DNA of 64,000 bases from Bradyrhizobium sp. 138 (lineage in GTDB: Bacteria; Pseudomonadota; Alphaproteobacteria; Rhizobiales; Xanthobacteraceae). The notes beneath the pieces were generated by a model. It did not search any database. It was not told the origin of the DNA and saw nothing but the letters and a program-made list of their open reading frames with translations. The stretch spans positions 1-64,000 of the forward strand of contig NZ_JADPKT010000029.1 in assembly GCF_023074075.1 (NCBI RefSeq), written 5' to 3'. Position numbers and translations under genes: made by a program. Shown piece by piece: positions 41,430-50,677 of this stretch. Every line of letters starts with the position of its first letter. Within the stretch, counting starts at the first letter, position 1.

Positions 41430-44400
41430 ATGCTGGAGAATGAGCCGGACACGGGAACGGAAGGCGGGCTGAAGCGCTGGCTCGAGGGCATTGGCCTCGG
41501 CCATTACTCCGATCTCTTCGCACAGCACCGCCTCGATCTCGACGTCATGGGCGACCTGACCGAATCGGATCTGGTCGAGCTCGGATTGCCGCTCGGCGAT
41601 CGCAAGCGGCTGCAACGGGCGATGGCGGCGCTGTTCGAGGCGGAAACGGCGCAGGCGCCCGCGACGACAGAGCGACCGCAAGCCCGCACCGAGGTCGGTG
41701 CCGAACGGCGTCAGCTCACCACCATGTTCTGCGACATGGTCGATTCCACCTCGCTCTCCGTGCAGTTCGATCCGGAAGACGTCCGCGACATGATCGCGAG
41801 CTTCCGCGAAACCTGCGTCCGCGTGGTCAAGCATTACGAGGGTTTTGCCGCCCGTTTCGTCGGCGACGGCATTTTGGTCTATTTCGGCTATCCGACCGCA
41901 CATGAGGACGATGCCGAGCGCGCGGTGCGCGCCGGGCTCGAGATCGTGCGGGTGCTGTCGACCGCGCGCGCCGTCGAGCCGCGTGGCGCGCTCAGCCACT
42001 CGCCCGCCGTCCGTATCGGGATCGCGACCGGCCTCGTCGTGGTCGGCGATCTCGTCGGGCAGGGCACCGAAGAGCGCGACTCCGCCGTCGGCGAGACCGT
42101 CAATCTCGCCGCGCGCCTGCAAGGGCTGGCGCCGCCGAATGGCGTCGTGATCTCCGCTTCGACCCAGTCGCTGCTGAAGGGGAAGTTCGAGTTTCGCAAT
42201 CTCGGCGTCCATGATCTGAAGGGCATCTCCGAGAAGGCGCAGGCCTGGCACGTGATGCGCGCTTCGCGGGTGGAGACCCGCTTCGCCGCCGCCATGGGCA
42301 CGCGGCTGACGCCGCTCGTCAACCGCGAGGAAGAGATCGCGCTGCTGCTGGGCCGCTGGCAGCAAGCCAAGGACGGCGACGGCCAGGTCGTCGTCAAGTT
42401 CGGCGAGCCCGGCATCGGCAAGTCGCGCATCATCCAGGAGATCTTCGAGCGGATCTCGGGCGACCGCCACGGCCAGGTCTCGTTCCAGTGCTCGCCCTAT
42501 CACACGTCGACGGCGTTCTATCCGTTCGCCGAGCAGCTCAAATTTTCCCTCGGCCTCGACCGCGAGGATGCGTCCGCGCTGTCGCTGGCGAGCCTGGAGA
42601 CCGCGATTGCCGCCGCCCATGGCGACATCGAGCAGGTAACGCCGCTGTTTGCCGCGCTGCTGTCGATACCGACGGCAGACCGCTACCCGCCGCTCGAGCT
42701 GTCGCCGCAGCAGCAGAAGGATGCGACCGTCGCGGCGCTGGTCAATCACTTCCTGGGCCTTGCGCGCGAGATGCCGCTCGTGATCGCGTTCGAGGATCTG
42801 CATTGGATCGATCCGACCTCGCGCGAGGTGATCGACCTCCTGGTCGATCGGGTGCAGAACCGGCCGATCCTGGCCATCATCACCGCGCGTTCCGAATTCC
42901 AGCCGAGCTGGAACGCGCATTCGCACATCACGACGCTGGTGCTCAACCGCCTGAGCCGGCAGTTGCGTACCACGCTGGTGGAGCGCGTCGCGGGACGCGA
43001 GCTTCCCAAGGAGGTCGTCGAGGAGATCATCGTCAAGACCGACGGTGTGCCGCTGTTCCTGGAAGAGCTCACGAAAACCGTCCTCGAATCCAACCTCTTG
43101 ACCGAGCGGAACGGGCGCTACGTCCTGTCGGGCCCGTGGCGGCAGCTTGCGATCCCGGCAACCCTGACCGACTCGCTGATGGCGCGGCTGGACCGCATGG
43201 GCCCGTTCAAGCGCATTGCCCAAATCGGTGCCACCATCGGCCGTGAGTTCTCCTACGAGACGCTGCATGCCGTCGCCAACACACCGGCCGAGCAGATCGA
43301 GGCCGCGCTCAATCATCTGGAGCAGGCAGGGCTGATCATGCGCCGCGGCCATCCGCCGGACGCGCTCTATTCCTTCAAGCACGTGATGATCCAGAACGCC
43401 GCGCATGACAGCCTCTTGCACAGCGAGCGGCGCAAGCTGCATTCGCGGATCGCCCAGGTGCTCGCCGAGATGTATCCGGAGAAGACCGAGCGCGAACCGG
43501 AGCTGCTCGCTCATCACCTGACCGAGTCCGGCCAGAGCGAGGGCGCCGCCAGCTTCTGGCTCAAGGCCGGCAAGCAGGCGGCCAGGAGCGGCGCCAATCT
43601 GGAGGCGATCGGCCACCTGCGCCGGGGCTTGAGCGTCGTGCAAGCCAATGCGCGCATGCAGGGCGCGGACGAGATGGAGCTCGAGCTGCGCATCGCGCTC
43701 GGCAATGCGCTGATCTCCGCCAAGGGCTATGCGGTGCAGGAGGTCGAGGAGAACTACATCCGCGCGCTCGAGCTCGGTCAGCAGCTCGACGACGACGAAA
43801 AGGCCTTTGCCGCCACCCGCGGCCTGTGGGTCTGCCATTTCATCCGCGCCGATCTCAGCCGCGCGCACGATCTCAGCGTCGAGCTGTTGAAATTCGCCAA
43901 GCGCGAGCGGCTGAACGAGCGGGCGCAGCCGGCGCAGCAGACCGGCTATCTGATGGAGGCGCACCGCTCGATCGCGATGACCATGCTCTATCGCGGGCGC
44001 TTTGCCGCTTCCCAACATCATTTGCACCGCTGCATCAATCTCTACAGCCCCGATCTGCACTCCGATCTGATGGAGCGGCACGGCACCGATCCCGGCGTCG
44101 TCTCGCTGTCCTATCTCGGCTACCTCCTGTGGTTCCTCGGCCAGCCCGACGCGGCGCGCCAGCACAGCGAGCAGGCGATCGCGAATGCCGAGAAGATCCG
44201 CCATCCCTTCACGCTCGCCTTCGCGCTCGTGTTCGGCGCCTATCTCTGCCAGCATTTGCGCGATGTCGAAGGCACGCGCGACCACGCCAACCGCGCCATG
44301 ATCATCGCCACCGAACACAATTTCCTGCATTGGAAGCAGCAGGCTGCGATCCTGCGCGGCTGGGCGCTGACTCAACTCGGCGAGGCGGATGAAGGCCTCA

Positions 44401-44894
44401 GCCAGATGCGCTTCGGCCTCGACGAGTACGAGGCGATGGATTCCTGGCTCGCCGGCTGCTGGTTCCGCTGTCTGCTCGCGGAAGCCTATGCCAAGGTCGG
44501 GATGCGCGAGGCGGCCTTGCGCGCGCTTGACGGTGCGCTCGCGACTGCCAGACGCACCGGCGATCACTCCTATCTTGCCGAAGTCTATCGCCTGCAGGGC
44601 GAGATCACGATGTCGGACGATGATCCGGCCTCAGTGCAGGAGGCTGCGGATCTGTTCGCCCTGTCGCTGGAGCTCGCGCGCAAGCAGGGCGCGCTGTCCT
44701 GGGAGCTTCGCACCACCGTCAGCCTGGCGCGGCTGTCGCTCGACGCCGGCAAGCGTGAGCACGCGCGTCTCCTGCTCGCGCCTATTGTCGCCAAGTTCAG
44801 CGAGGGTTTTTACACGCCGGACCTGAAGCAGGCGATGCAGCTCGTCAACGAGCTCGGCGCGGACGCGCTGGTCCGCGAACGGGCCGATCCGTGA
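41430..44894 (+). CDS. SAM domain-class III nucleotide cyclase-AAA ATPase-TPR regulator
   Basis: The 1154-residue protein has an N-terminal SAM domain (about 12-70, LKRWLEGIGLGHYSDLFAQH). A class III cyclase domain follows (about 92-270), with metal-binding TMFCDMVDSTSLS and FVGDGILVYFG. Next is an ATPase domain with Walker A GEPGIGKS near 330 and Walker B LVIAFEDLHWID near 450. A long TPR-like helical tail runs to the end. Such proteins are common in Bradyrhizobium and probably combine ATP-driven sensing with cAMP production. It is divergent from the synthetase gene. The methyltransferase gene starts 1 base after its stop, so they form an operon. Confidence 0.93.
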   Translation: MLENEPDTGTEGGLKRWLEGIGLGHYSDLFAQHRLDLDVMGDLTESDLVELGLPLGDRKRLQRAMAALFEAETAQAPATTERPQARTEVGAERRQLTTMFCDMVDSTSLSVQFDPEDVRDMIASFRETCVRVVKHYEGFAARFVGDGILVYFGYPTAHEDDAERAVRAGLEIVRVLSTARAVEPRGALSHSPAVRIGIATGLVVVGDLVGQGTEERDSAVGETVNLAARLQGLAPPNGVVISASTQSLLKGKFEFRNLGVHDLKGISEKAQAWHVMRASRVETRFAAAMGTRLTPLVNREEEIALLLGRWQQAKDGDGQVVVKFGEPGIGKSRIIQEIFERISGDRHGQVSFQCSPYHTSTAFYPFAEQLKFSLGLDREDASALSLASLETAIAAAHGDIEQVTPLFAALLSIPTADRYPPLELSPQQQKDATVAALVNHFLGLAREMPLVIAFEDLHWIDPTSREVIDLLVDRVQNRPILAIITARSEFQPSWNAHSHITTLVLNRLSRQLRTTLVERVAGRELPKEVVEEIIVKTDGVPLFLEELTKTVLESNLLTERNGRYVLSGPWRQLAIPATLTDSLMARLDRMGPFKRIAQIGATIGREFSYETLHAVANTPAEQIEAALNHLEQAGLIMRRGHPPDALYSFKHVMIQNAAHDSLLHSERRKLHSRIAQVLAEMYPEKTEREPELLAHHLTESGQSEGAASFWLKAGKQAARSGANLEAIGHLRRGLSVVQANARMQGADEMELELRIALGNALISAKGYAVQEVEENYIRALELGQQLDDDEKAFAATRGLWVCHFIRADLSRAHDLSVELLKFAKRERLNERAQPAQQTGYLMEAHRSIAMTMLYRGRFAASQHHLHRCINLYSPDLHSDLMERHGTDPGVVSLSYLGYLLWFLGQPDAARQHSEQAIANAEKIRHPFTLAFALVFGAYLCQHLRDVEGTRDHANRAMIIATEHNFLHWKQQAAILRGWALTQLGEADEGLSQMRFGLDEYEAMDSWLAGCWFRCLLAEAYAKVGMREAALRALDGALATARRTGDHSYLAEVYRLQGEITMSDDDPASVQEAADLFALSLELARKQGALSWELRTTVSLARLSLDAGKREHARLLLAPIVAKFSEGFYTPDLKQAMQLVNELGADALVRERADP

Positions 44895-44895
44895 C

Positions 44896-45690
44896 ATGAG
44901 CGATCTTGCCGCCGCGCGCGCGCGTTACGTCGCGTTGATTGCGAGGCGCGAGGGCATTGCCTCGCCACGCCTGCTCGAAGCGCTTGCTGCCGTTCCGCGC
45001 GAGGATTTTCTGCCCAGAGGGCGTTGGCGTATCAAGAGCGAGACGGACCGCGGCTACCGGCTGACGCCAGATGCCGATCCCGTCCATCTCTATGACAACG
45101 TGCTGGTCGCGATCGACGCCCGCCGCAAGCTCGACACGGGGCTGCCGAGCCTGTGGGCGCATCTGATCGACGTGCTCGACGTCAAGGAGAAGGATCGTGT
45201 GGTCCAGATCGGCTGCGGGCTCGGCTATTTCACTGCGATCCTGGCGAAGATGGTCGGCCCGAAAGGGCGCGTGATGGCGGTCGATTGCGACGAGCGTCTG
45301 GCGTTCCGCGCTGCGGGCTATCTTCGCCCCTATCGCAACGTCGTCGTGTTTCATGGCGATGGATGTGAGGAAATCCGCGAACCCGCCGACGTGATCATCA
45401 TACACGCCGGCTTCTCGTATCCGCATCCGCTCTGGCTCGAGGCGCTGCGCCCGCGCGGCCGCCTGCTGGTGCCGCTGACGCAGCGGGACCGCGAAGGCGC
45501 GGTCATCAAGATCACGCGCAAGGGCAAGGGGTTCGAAGCCGAGGCGGTGCAGCAGATCAGGATCTATCCCGGCCAGGGACGCGGCATCACCGCGCTCGAT
45601 GACCGCGTCGCCGACTGGTGGCAACGCGCCTCGGCGCTGGAGCCGCTGCGGTTTCGTGGGATCGCGCAGGGGCTGCCGTCGGATCCATAG
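44896..45690 (+). CDS. Protein-L-isoaspartate O-methyltransferase-like protein
   Basis: The 264-residue protein has a PIMT-like Rossmann domain: RVVQIGCGLGYFTAILAKMVG is the SAM-binding motif near residue 97, preceded by VPREDFLPRG, and GRLLVPLTQRD is a later strand. The family repairs isoaspartyl residues in damaged proteins, though the usual catalytic loop QGYGQTISQP is replaced by YDNVLVAIDARRK. Its true activity is therefore uncertain. It starts immediately after the cyclase gene and is probably co-translated. Confidence 0.82.
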   Translation: MSDLAAARARYVALIARREGIASPRLLEALAAVPREDFLPRGRWRIKSETDRGYRLTPDADPVHLYDNVLVAIDARRKLDTGLPSLWAHLIDVLDVKEKDRVVQIGCGLGYFTAILAKMVGPKGRVMAVDCDERLAFRAAGYLRPYRNVVVFHGDGCEEIREPADVIIIHAGFSYPHPLWLEALRPRGRLLVPLTQRDREGAVIKITRKGKGFEAEAVQQIRIYPGQGRGITALDDRVADWWQRASALEPLRFRGIAQGLPSDP

Positions 45691-45796
45691 ATATAAGTTA
45701 TTGATATTTAATACGTTTTACTCTCTCGTGTTTCACAGTTGAATACGTATGCGACGTGAATTACATAATTCACGGCATTGATGTATTCGGTGACTT
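45691..45796 (+). promoter_or_regulatory. AT-rich promoter/operator region of the toxin-antitoxin pair
   Basis: This stretch is far more AT-rich than its surroundings. It holds the palindromes GTGAATT-ACAT-AATTCAC (45756-45773) and ATACGTAT (45743-45750). Antitoxins of the Phd/YefM type bind palindromes ahead of their own gene, so the first is a good operator candidate. Confidence 0.55.
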
Positions 45797-46063
45797 ATGC
45801 GGGATATAAAGGAGTTCAGCGCGCAGGACCTCCAAAGACGGCTAGGGGAGGTTCAAGACGCGGCTCTCGTTGCTCCGATTGCAATCACGCATCGGGGGCG
45901 GCGGCGGCACGTTATGATGTCGATCGACGAGTTCAAGCGCCTCGAACGAGCTGCCAGCGCGAGGGCTTACAGGATCGGTGATTTACCGGCCGATCTGGCT
46001 GAGGATCTATCCAACGTCGAGATGGATTCACGGCATGACCATCTCGACAAGCTGCTGGATTAG
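45797..46063 (+). CDS. Antitoxin, Phd/YefM (prevent-host-death) family
   Basis: The 88-residue protein begins with FSAQDLQRRLGEVQDAALVAP and continues ITHRGRRRHVMMSIDEFKRLER, the standard Phd/YefM DNA-binding fold. A C-terminal tail (about 57-88) would wrap the toxin. AAAGGAG precedes the gene region (45806), but the start used, ATG 45797, is followed closely by it, so an alternative start slightly downstream cannot be excluded. The toxin gene starts 8 bases after its stop. Confidence 0.82.
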   Translation: MRDIKEFSAQDLQRRLGEVQDAALVAPIAITHRGRRRHVMMSIDEFKRLERAASARAYRIGDLPADLAEDLSNVEMDSRHDHLDKLLD

Positions 46064-46071
46064 GTGGCTGC

Positions 46072-46542
46072 TTGAGCGAGCAACTTCCGGCGCCGGAACC
46101 GGGCATGGTTGTTCGCTTCGATTATCAGTGGGCTGATCGCAAGCAGCCTCGGAAGGACCGTCCGGTCTGCGTCGTTCTCGTCAAGGTCCGGCCGGATCCC
46201 CGGTCGCAACGGGAAGCGGATGAATCGGCCCTTCTCGAGGAAGTCATCTATCTACCGGTCAGCACCAAGCCGCCCCGTGCGGACCAAACTGCTGTAAAGA
46301 TTCCGGATCAGGTTTGTCGGCACCTCGATCTCTCCGGCGAGTCGTGGATCGTCATCTCGGAGTGCAATGTTCAGTTCTGGCCGAACGATTTGTCACGCGT
46401 GCCGGGATCCAGAAAGTGGCTGTACGGATTTCTGCCGCCAGGCTTCTTCCGCAGTGTTCGCGACCGGCTCGTCGAAGAGCTGAAGAACCAGCGCTTGAAG
46501 ATGGAGAATGTGCGTTATCTGCCGCCACGTATGAGGTCGTAG
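46072..46542 (+). CDS. Toxin-like protein, PemK/MazF-type fold
   Basis: The 156-residue protein has the pattern of MazF/PemK growth inhibitors: PGMVVRFDYQWADRKQPRKDRPVCVVLVKV near the N-terminus, then EVIYLPVSTKPP and WIVISECNVQFWP. MazF toxins cut mRNA at short sequences. It is longer than typical MazF (about 110), with an extra Arg/Lys-rich C-terminal tail. The TTG start at 46072 has AGGTGG upstream; ATG 46105 is the alternative. The pairing with a Phd-like antitoxin supports the call. Confidence 0.72.
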   Translation: MSEQLPAPEPGMVVRFDYQWADRKQPRKDRPVCVVLVKVRPDPRSQREADESALLEEVIYLPVSTKPPRADQTAVKIPDQVCRHLDLSGESWIVISECNVQFWPNDLSRVPGSRKWLYGFLPPGFFRSVRDRLVEELKNQRLKMENVRYLPPRMRS

Positions 46543-46670
46543 CTGCCGGCGCAGGAGCTACCTCCGACGGCTAACAATTCGTTCCATTTTACCTTGATTC
46601 CGTTTTGTGAGTTTCCTGTATCTCGCAGTGCGGCTATGAGTGCAGCCTGATCGCCATTTGAGCACGCATC

Positions 46671-47621
46671 ATGCATTCCGTTGCCCTGCTGACTGCCAGC
46701 TATGCCAAGGATATCGAACGCTTTTCGCTGCTCAGCGAAAGCATCGACACCTGGCTGACGGGGTATACGCGGCATTATGTTCTCGTTAACGATGAGGATG
46801 TGCCGCTGTTCGAGCGCTTCGCATCCGACAAGCGCGTCATCGTTCCAGCCTCGCGCTATTTGCCGAAATGGCTCTTCGCGCTGCCGCCGGCGCTTCAATT
46901 CATCAGCAAGCGGCGCGTCTGGCTGTCGCTGCTGTCGTCGCCGGTGCACGGCTGGCACATCCAGCAGATCCTGAAGATCGCCGGCGTCCTCAATGCGCCC
47001 GAGCAGCGCGTCTGTATTCTGGACTCGGACAATCTGTTCTTCCGCGAGTTCGACGTCGGCCAATATGCCGGCGGAGAGCAGACGCCGCTGTTCGTCACTC
47101 CGAAGGACATCGGCGCTGACCACCCGTTGCATGGCCTGTGGCTGCGGACGGTCGACCAGCTCCTCGGCATCAAGGACCGCTCGTTCCCTGCCGACGACTA
47201 TGTCGGCAACGCGCTGGTCTGGGACAAGGACACTGCGCGTGCGATGACCGACGCGATCAAGTCGGCGACGGGCCTGAGCTGGACGCTGGCATTGTGCCGC
47301 AAGAAGAAATTCTCCGAATATCTGCTTTACGGCAACTTCGTCGCGAACTCGCCGAAGCATCTGGCGACCCATCGGGTCACGGAGGACAGCATCGCAGTCT
47401 CGCATTGGGACGACACGCCTCTCGACCGCCCGGCCATCGAGGCGCTGATGCGCGTCGCTTCGCCCGAGCAGGTCGCGCTCTGCATCCAATCCTATTCCTC
47501 GACCTCGGTCGACGACATCCGTGACGTGTTCCGTCTCAGTTCGCGCGACCGCCGGGCTCCGAGCCTTGCACCGGACCACATGGACGACGCGGCCGAATTC
47601 GTCGTGCCGAAGACGCGCTGA
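46671..47621 (+). CDS. DUF6492 family glycosyltransferase-like protein
   Basis: The 316-residue protein opens with VALLTASYAKDIERFSLLSESI, has VNDEDVPLFERF, and CILDSDNLFFREFDV with a DxD motif typical of nucleotide-sugar binding. It is probably a cytoplasmic transferase for surface polysaccharide. ATG 46671 has only a weak ribosome-binding site. It converges on the xylanase gene, with a flippase gene further on, so the region looks dedicated to polysaccharide. Confidence 0.78.
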   Translation: MHSVALLTASYAKDIERFSLLSESIDTWLTGYTRHYVLVNDEDVPLFERFASDKRVIVPASRYLPKWLFALPPALQFISKRRVWLSLLSSPVHGWHIQQILKIAGVLNAPEQRVCILDSDNLFFREFDVGQYAGGEQTPLFVTPKDIGADHPLHGLWLRTVDQLLGIKDRSFPADDYVGNALVWDKDTARAMTDAIKSATGLSWTLALCRKKKFSEYLLYGNFVANSPKHLATHRVTEDSIAVSHWDDTPLDRPAIEALMRVASPEQVALCIQSYSSTSVDDIRDVFRLSSRDRRAPSLAPDHMDDAAEFVVPKTR

Positions 47622-47633
47622 GATCCAGCGCCT

Positions 47634-48701
47634 TCAGGCGTCTTTCGTAAACTTTCTGATCACGTCCATGAACGGCTTCGGCTTGAACTCACCGTCGAGC
47701 GGCAGGGGGCGGTTGGGCTGCTTGTCCGCGCGGGCGAAGGTGCCGTTGATCCAGCTGTAGCGATCCGAGAGGCCCCAGGTCAGGATCGAGCGTACCGGTC
47801 CGCTGGTCGAGATCGCCGTCAGCAGATCATCCACGCGCTTGGCGACGATGGCATCGCGCTGCGCCGGATTGCCGGTCAGCTTCTGGTCATCGACGTCGAG
47901 CTCGGTGACGAGCACATCTAACCCCCAGGAGCGCAGCTCGGTGACGAATTCAGCGAGGCCATGCGTGTCGATCTCGAGCTCGGCATGCAGGTGCGATTGC
48001 AACCCGACGGCGTGCAGCGGGACGCCCTGGTCGAGCAGATCCACGATCAAATTGCGGTAGGCCGCGCGCTTGGCAATGAACGAGTCCTTGGCCGACTCGA
48101 TGTCGTATTCGTTGATCGCGAGCTTGACGAAGGGATCGGCCGCGGCCGCGGTGCGGAAGGCCAGTGGGATCCAGCTTGGACCCAGATGCTGCGTCCAGAA
48201 CGTGTCGCGCCGGTCCTTTGGATTGCGGGGATTGTCCGGGATCGGCTCGTTGACGACGTCCCACGACGTCAGCTTGTCCTTGTAGTAGGAGACGACGGTG
48301 CCGATGTGGTCGAGATAGGCGCGCTCGACCCCGCGGGTCGTCTTGATCTGTTTGGTCCAGTCCGGAATGTCGTGATACCAGGCCAGCGCGTGGCCCCGCA
48401 TCGTCAGATCGTTGTCCTGCGCAAAATCAAGGATCGCGTCCGCGCGCTCGAAATTGAAACTGTGCGCATTCGGCCGCAGCATCGGCCATTTCAGCTCGAG
48501 CACCGGCACAACCTGCGTGCAATAGGTGCTGATGGCCTCGCCGAGCCGGGGATCGGCCTGCAGGTCCCAGAGCGTGGCGGCCGCGCCAAAACCCTGACGG
48601 CGTTGCGCGAGCTTCGAGGCCGGTACCGCCGATGCGGATGCGCCCGCCGCGAGTGCTGCGGCGCCGCCAAGAAGAAATTCGCGTCTGTCGAGCCTGGTCA
48701 C
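47634..48701 (-). CDS. Endo-1,4-beta-xylanase, GH10 family, Tat-exported
   Basis: The 355-residue enzyme has a Tat signal (LDRREFLLGGAAALAAG) and a full GH10 TIM barrel. The acid/base Glu is in SWDVVNEPIPD and the nucleophile Glu in VLVTELDVDD; MRGHALAWYHDIPDW is also typical. It would cleave internal xylan or related beta-1,4 bonds. GTG 48701 has GAGGA 6 bases upstream; the longer frame to 48800 has no signal-peptide logic. It may trim the producing strain's own polysaccharide or act on plant cell walls. Confidence 0.9.
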   Translation of the reverse strand: MTRLDRREFLLGGAAALAAGASASAVPASKLAQRRQGFGAAATLWDLQADPRLGEAISTYCTQVVPVLELKWPMLRPNAHSFNFERADAILDFAQDNDLTMRGHALAWYHDIPDWTKQIKTTRGVERAYLDHIGTVVSYYKDKLTSWDVVNEPIPDNPRNPKDRRDTFWTQHLGPSWIPLAFRTAAAADPFVKLAINEYDIESAKDSFIAKRAAYRNLIVDLLDQGVPLHAVGLQSHLHAELEIDTHGLAEFVTELRSWGLDVLVTELDVDDQKLTGNPAQRDAIVAKRVDDLLTAISTSGPVRSILTWGLSDRYSWINGTFARADKQPNRPLPLDGEFKPKPFMDVIRKFTKDA

Positions 48702-49002
48702 GGCAAGTCCTCTTCGAACCAACGCACCATCGTACCAAGCGGCGCCTTGCGAAGCCGGGGTTTTGCCTTGTTCGGTTAACCTCTGCCGTTTGCCAATCAC
48801 GGTTCCTTCCGATCACCTTGCCCTTCGCGGAAGGGCAAATTTAACGCTAACGCGCGAAAGCGACTTCAATGCTTCATTCGCCGCCCGATCTGCAGACTTA
48901 TGTGACACTCTTGCGCGATGCTGCGGCGCAGTTCGTCCGCCCCACCATGGTCCCATTGATGAACGGCCGTCACACTCGCAAGACCGCCGGTCCCGTGCTC
49001 GC

Positions 49003-50439
49003 ATGCTGAACCGCCATTTCTCGATTTATCTCGTCGCCTACATCCTGCCTGCGGCGGTGGGCTTCTTTGCTGTCACGGCCTATACGCGGCTGCTGACGCC
49101 GGCGGAATACGGCGTTTATGTCGTCGGCATTAGCTTGGCCGGCATTCTGGGCGCGATCTTCTTCGCCTGGATCAAGCTGTCGGTGTCCCGCTATCAGGCG
49201 ATGTCGGCGGAGGTGGATTTTCGTGGCACGGCGATGGTCGCGTTCGCCCTCACCGTCGCGGTGCTCTGCGCCACGACCCCGCTGGTGTTCCTGTTCCGCA
49301 GCGACGTCAGTGTCGAGCTGCTGCTCGCCAGCATGTTCGTCGCGATCATGGCCAATGCGGTCGATGTCGGTCAGGAGTTCGAGCGCGCCAAATTGCGTCC
49401 CTACCGGTTTGCCGCGATCTCGATCGTGCGCAGCGTCTCAAGTGTCGGCTTCGGTCTGCTCGGCATTTGGCTCGGCTGGGGTGGATTGGGCTTGCTTGCC
49501 GCGTTCGGCCTGGGCTCGCTCACGGGAATCATCCTGAACCTCGTCGGCGATCGCACCAAGATCGCGCGCTTCCAGCGCAGTCAGTTCATGCAGCTGGCCC
49601 GCTACGGCCTGCCGCTGACGCTGGCTGGACTGTCCGTTGCGGTCTATTCGGCCTGCGACCGGCTCATCGTCGCTTATCTGCTCGGCAAGGACGCCGCCGG
49701 CATCTTCGGCGTCGCCGCCGACCTGCCCCGCCAGTTCATGGTCATGATTGCCTCCAGCGTCGCTGCCGCCACGGTGCCGCTGGTGTTCAGGTCCTTGTCC
49801 GAGAACAACAAGGAGACGACGCGGGAGCGGCTGACCGAGAGCCTCGAACTCCTGCTCGTCGTCGTCACGCCCGTTGCGGTCTGGCTCGCGCTGGCCGCGG
49901 ATCAGGTCGCCGGCACGCTCGTCGGCGTCGATTTCCGCGCCGGCGTGTCGGCGCTGCTGCCGACTTTGGTGCTTGCCCGCTTCTTCGGCATCGCCAACCA
50001 GTTCTACGTCCAGATCAGCTTCCAGCTCGCCGAGCGGCCCTTCATGCTGGCGGCGCAATCCTTTCTTACGCTGGTGGTCAGCGTGATCCTGATGTTCGCC
50101 CTGGTCGCCGGCTACGACATCTACGGCGCGGCGCTGGCGACGCTGGCGACCGAGGCGATCGGCTTCCTCGTTGCCGTCGTCCTGATGCATCGCGCCCATC
50201 CGGTCCCGTTCGACCTCGGCCGTCTCGCCGGCGTTGGGGTCTCCGCAGCCGTGATGGCGGCTGCGATCCTGTTGACGCGGTCGCAAGTGGGCGGCACCGG
50301 CCTCGTGGCGGTCGTCATCGTCAGCCTTGCCGGCGGCCTTGCTTATGCCGCGACCGCCTGGCTCCTCAATGTCGCCAATGTCCGGACGCTGTCGCTGCGT
50401 TTCCTGCGGTCCTTCAACCGCAAGGCCCTGGGCGTCTAA
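49003..50439 (+). CDS. Polysaccharide/lipopolysaccharide flippase family protein (Wzx-like)
   Basis: The 478-residue protein has about 12-14 transmembrane helices throughout (ILPAAVGFFAVTAYTRLL, VGFGLLGIWLGWGGLGLLAAF and others) and the polysaccharide biosynthesis pattern TPAEYGVYVVGISLAGI. It would flip lipid-linked sugar repeat units across the inner membrane. ATG 49003 is used because homologues start just before the first helix. It lies next to the xylanase and DUF6492 genes. Confidence 0.88.
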   Translation: MLNRHFSIYLVAYILPAAVGFFAVTAYTRLLTPAEYGVYVVGISLAGILGAIFFAWIKLSVSRYQAMSAEVDFRGTAMVAFALTVAVLCATTPLVFLFRSDVSVELLLASMFVAIMANAVDVGQEFERAKLRPYRFAAISIVRSVSSVGFGLLGIWLGWGGLGLLAAFGLGSLTGIILNLVGDRTKIARFQRSQFMQLARYGLPLTLAGLSVAVYSACDRLIVAYLLGKDAAGIFGVAADLPRQFMVMIASSVAAATVPLVFRSLSENNKETTRERLTESLELLLVVVTPVAVWLALAADQVAGTLVGVDFRAGVSALLPTLVLARFFGIANQFYVQISFQLAERPFMLAAQSFLTLVVSVILMFALVAGYDIYGAALATLATEAIGFLVAVVLMHRAHPVPFDLGRLAGVGVSAAVMAAAILLTRSQVGGTGLVAVVIVSLAGGLAYAATAWLLNVANVRTLSLRFLRSFNRKALGV

Positions 50440-50677
50440 CGGGCGTCCTCGTCGGCAGAGGTGGACATTCTGCCGCAGTGAATGCCACCAACTTCGGACC
50501 AGCCTCGGCGGCAACCGACCTTCCGCCGGTTCGGGCCGTCATATATGAGGATTTGTCGCCCGGGCGTGCCGAATCTCGCCACAGACGGAACGTAAGGCGG
50601 CTGCGATTTCTTAATTGAATGATCGCAATCTGATACATGATCGGCACGAGCGGGCCGGCATTTCGACCGAGGATGGC

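Noticed and set aside
41313..44567. 1084-residue minus-strand frame opposite the SAM-cyclase-ATPase gene
   Set aside because: No recognisable motif; the opposite strand has clear domains. Long antisense frames are expected at this GC content.
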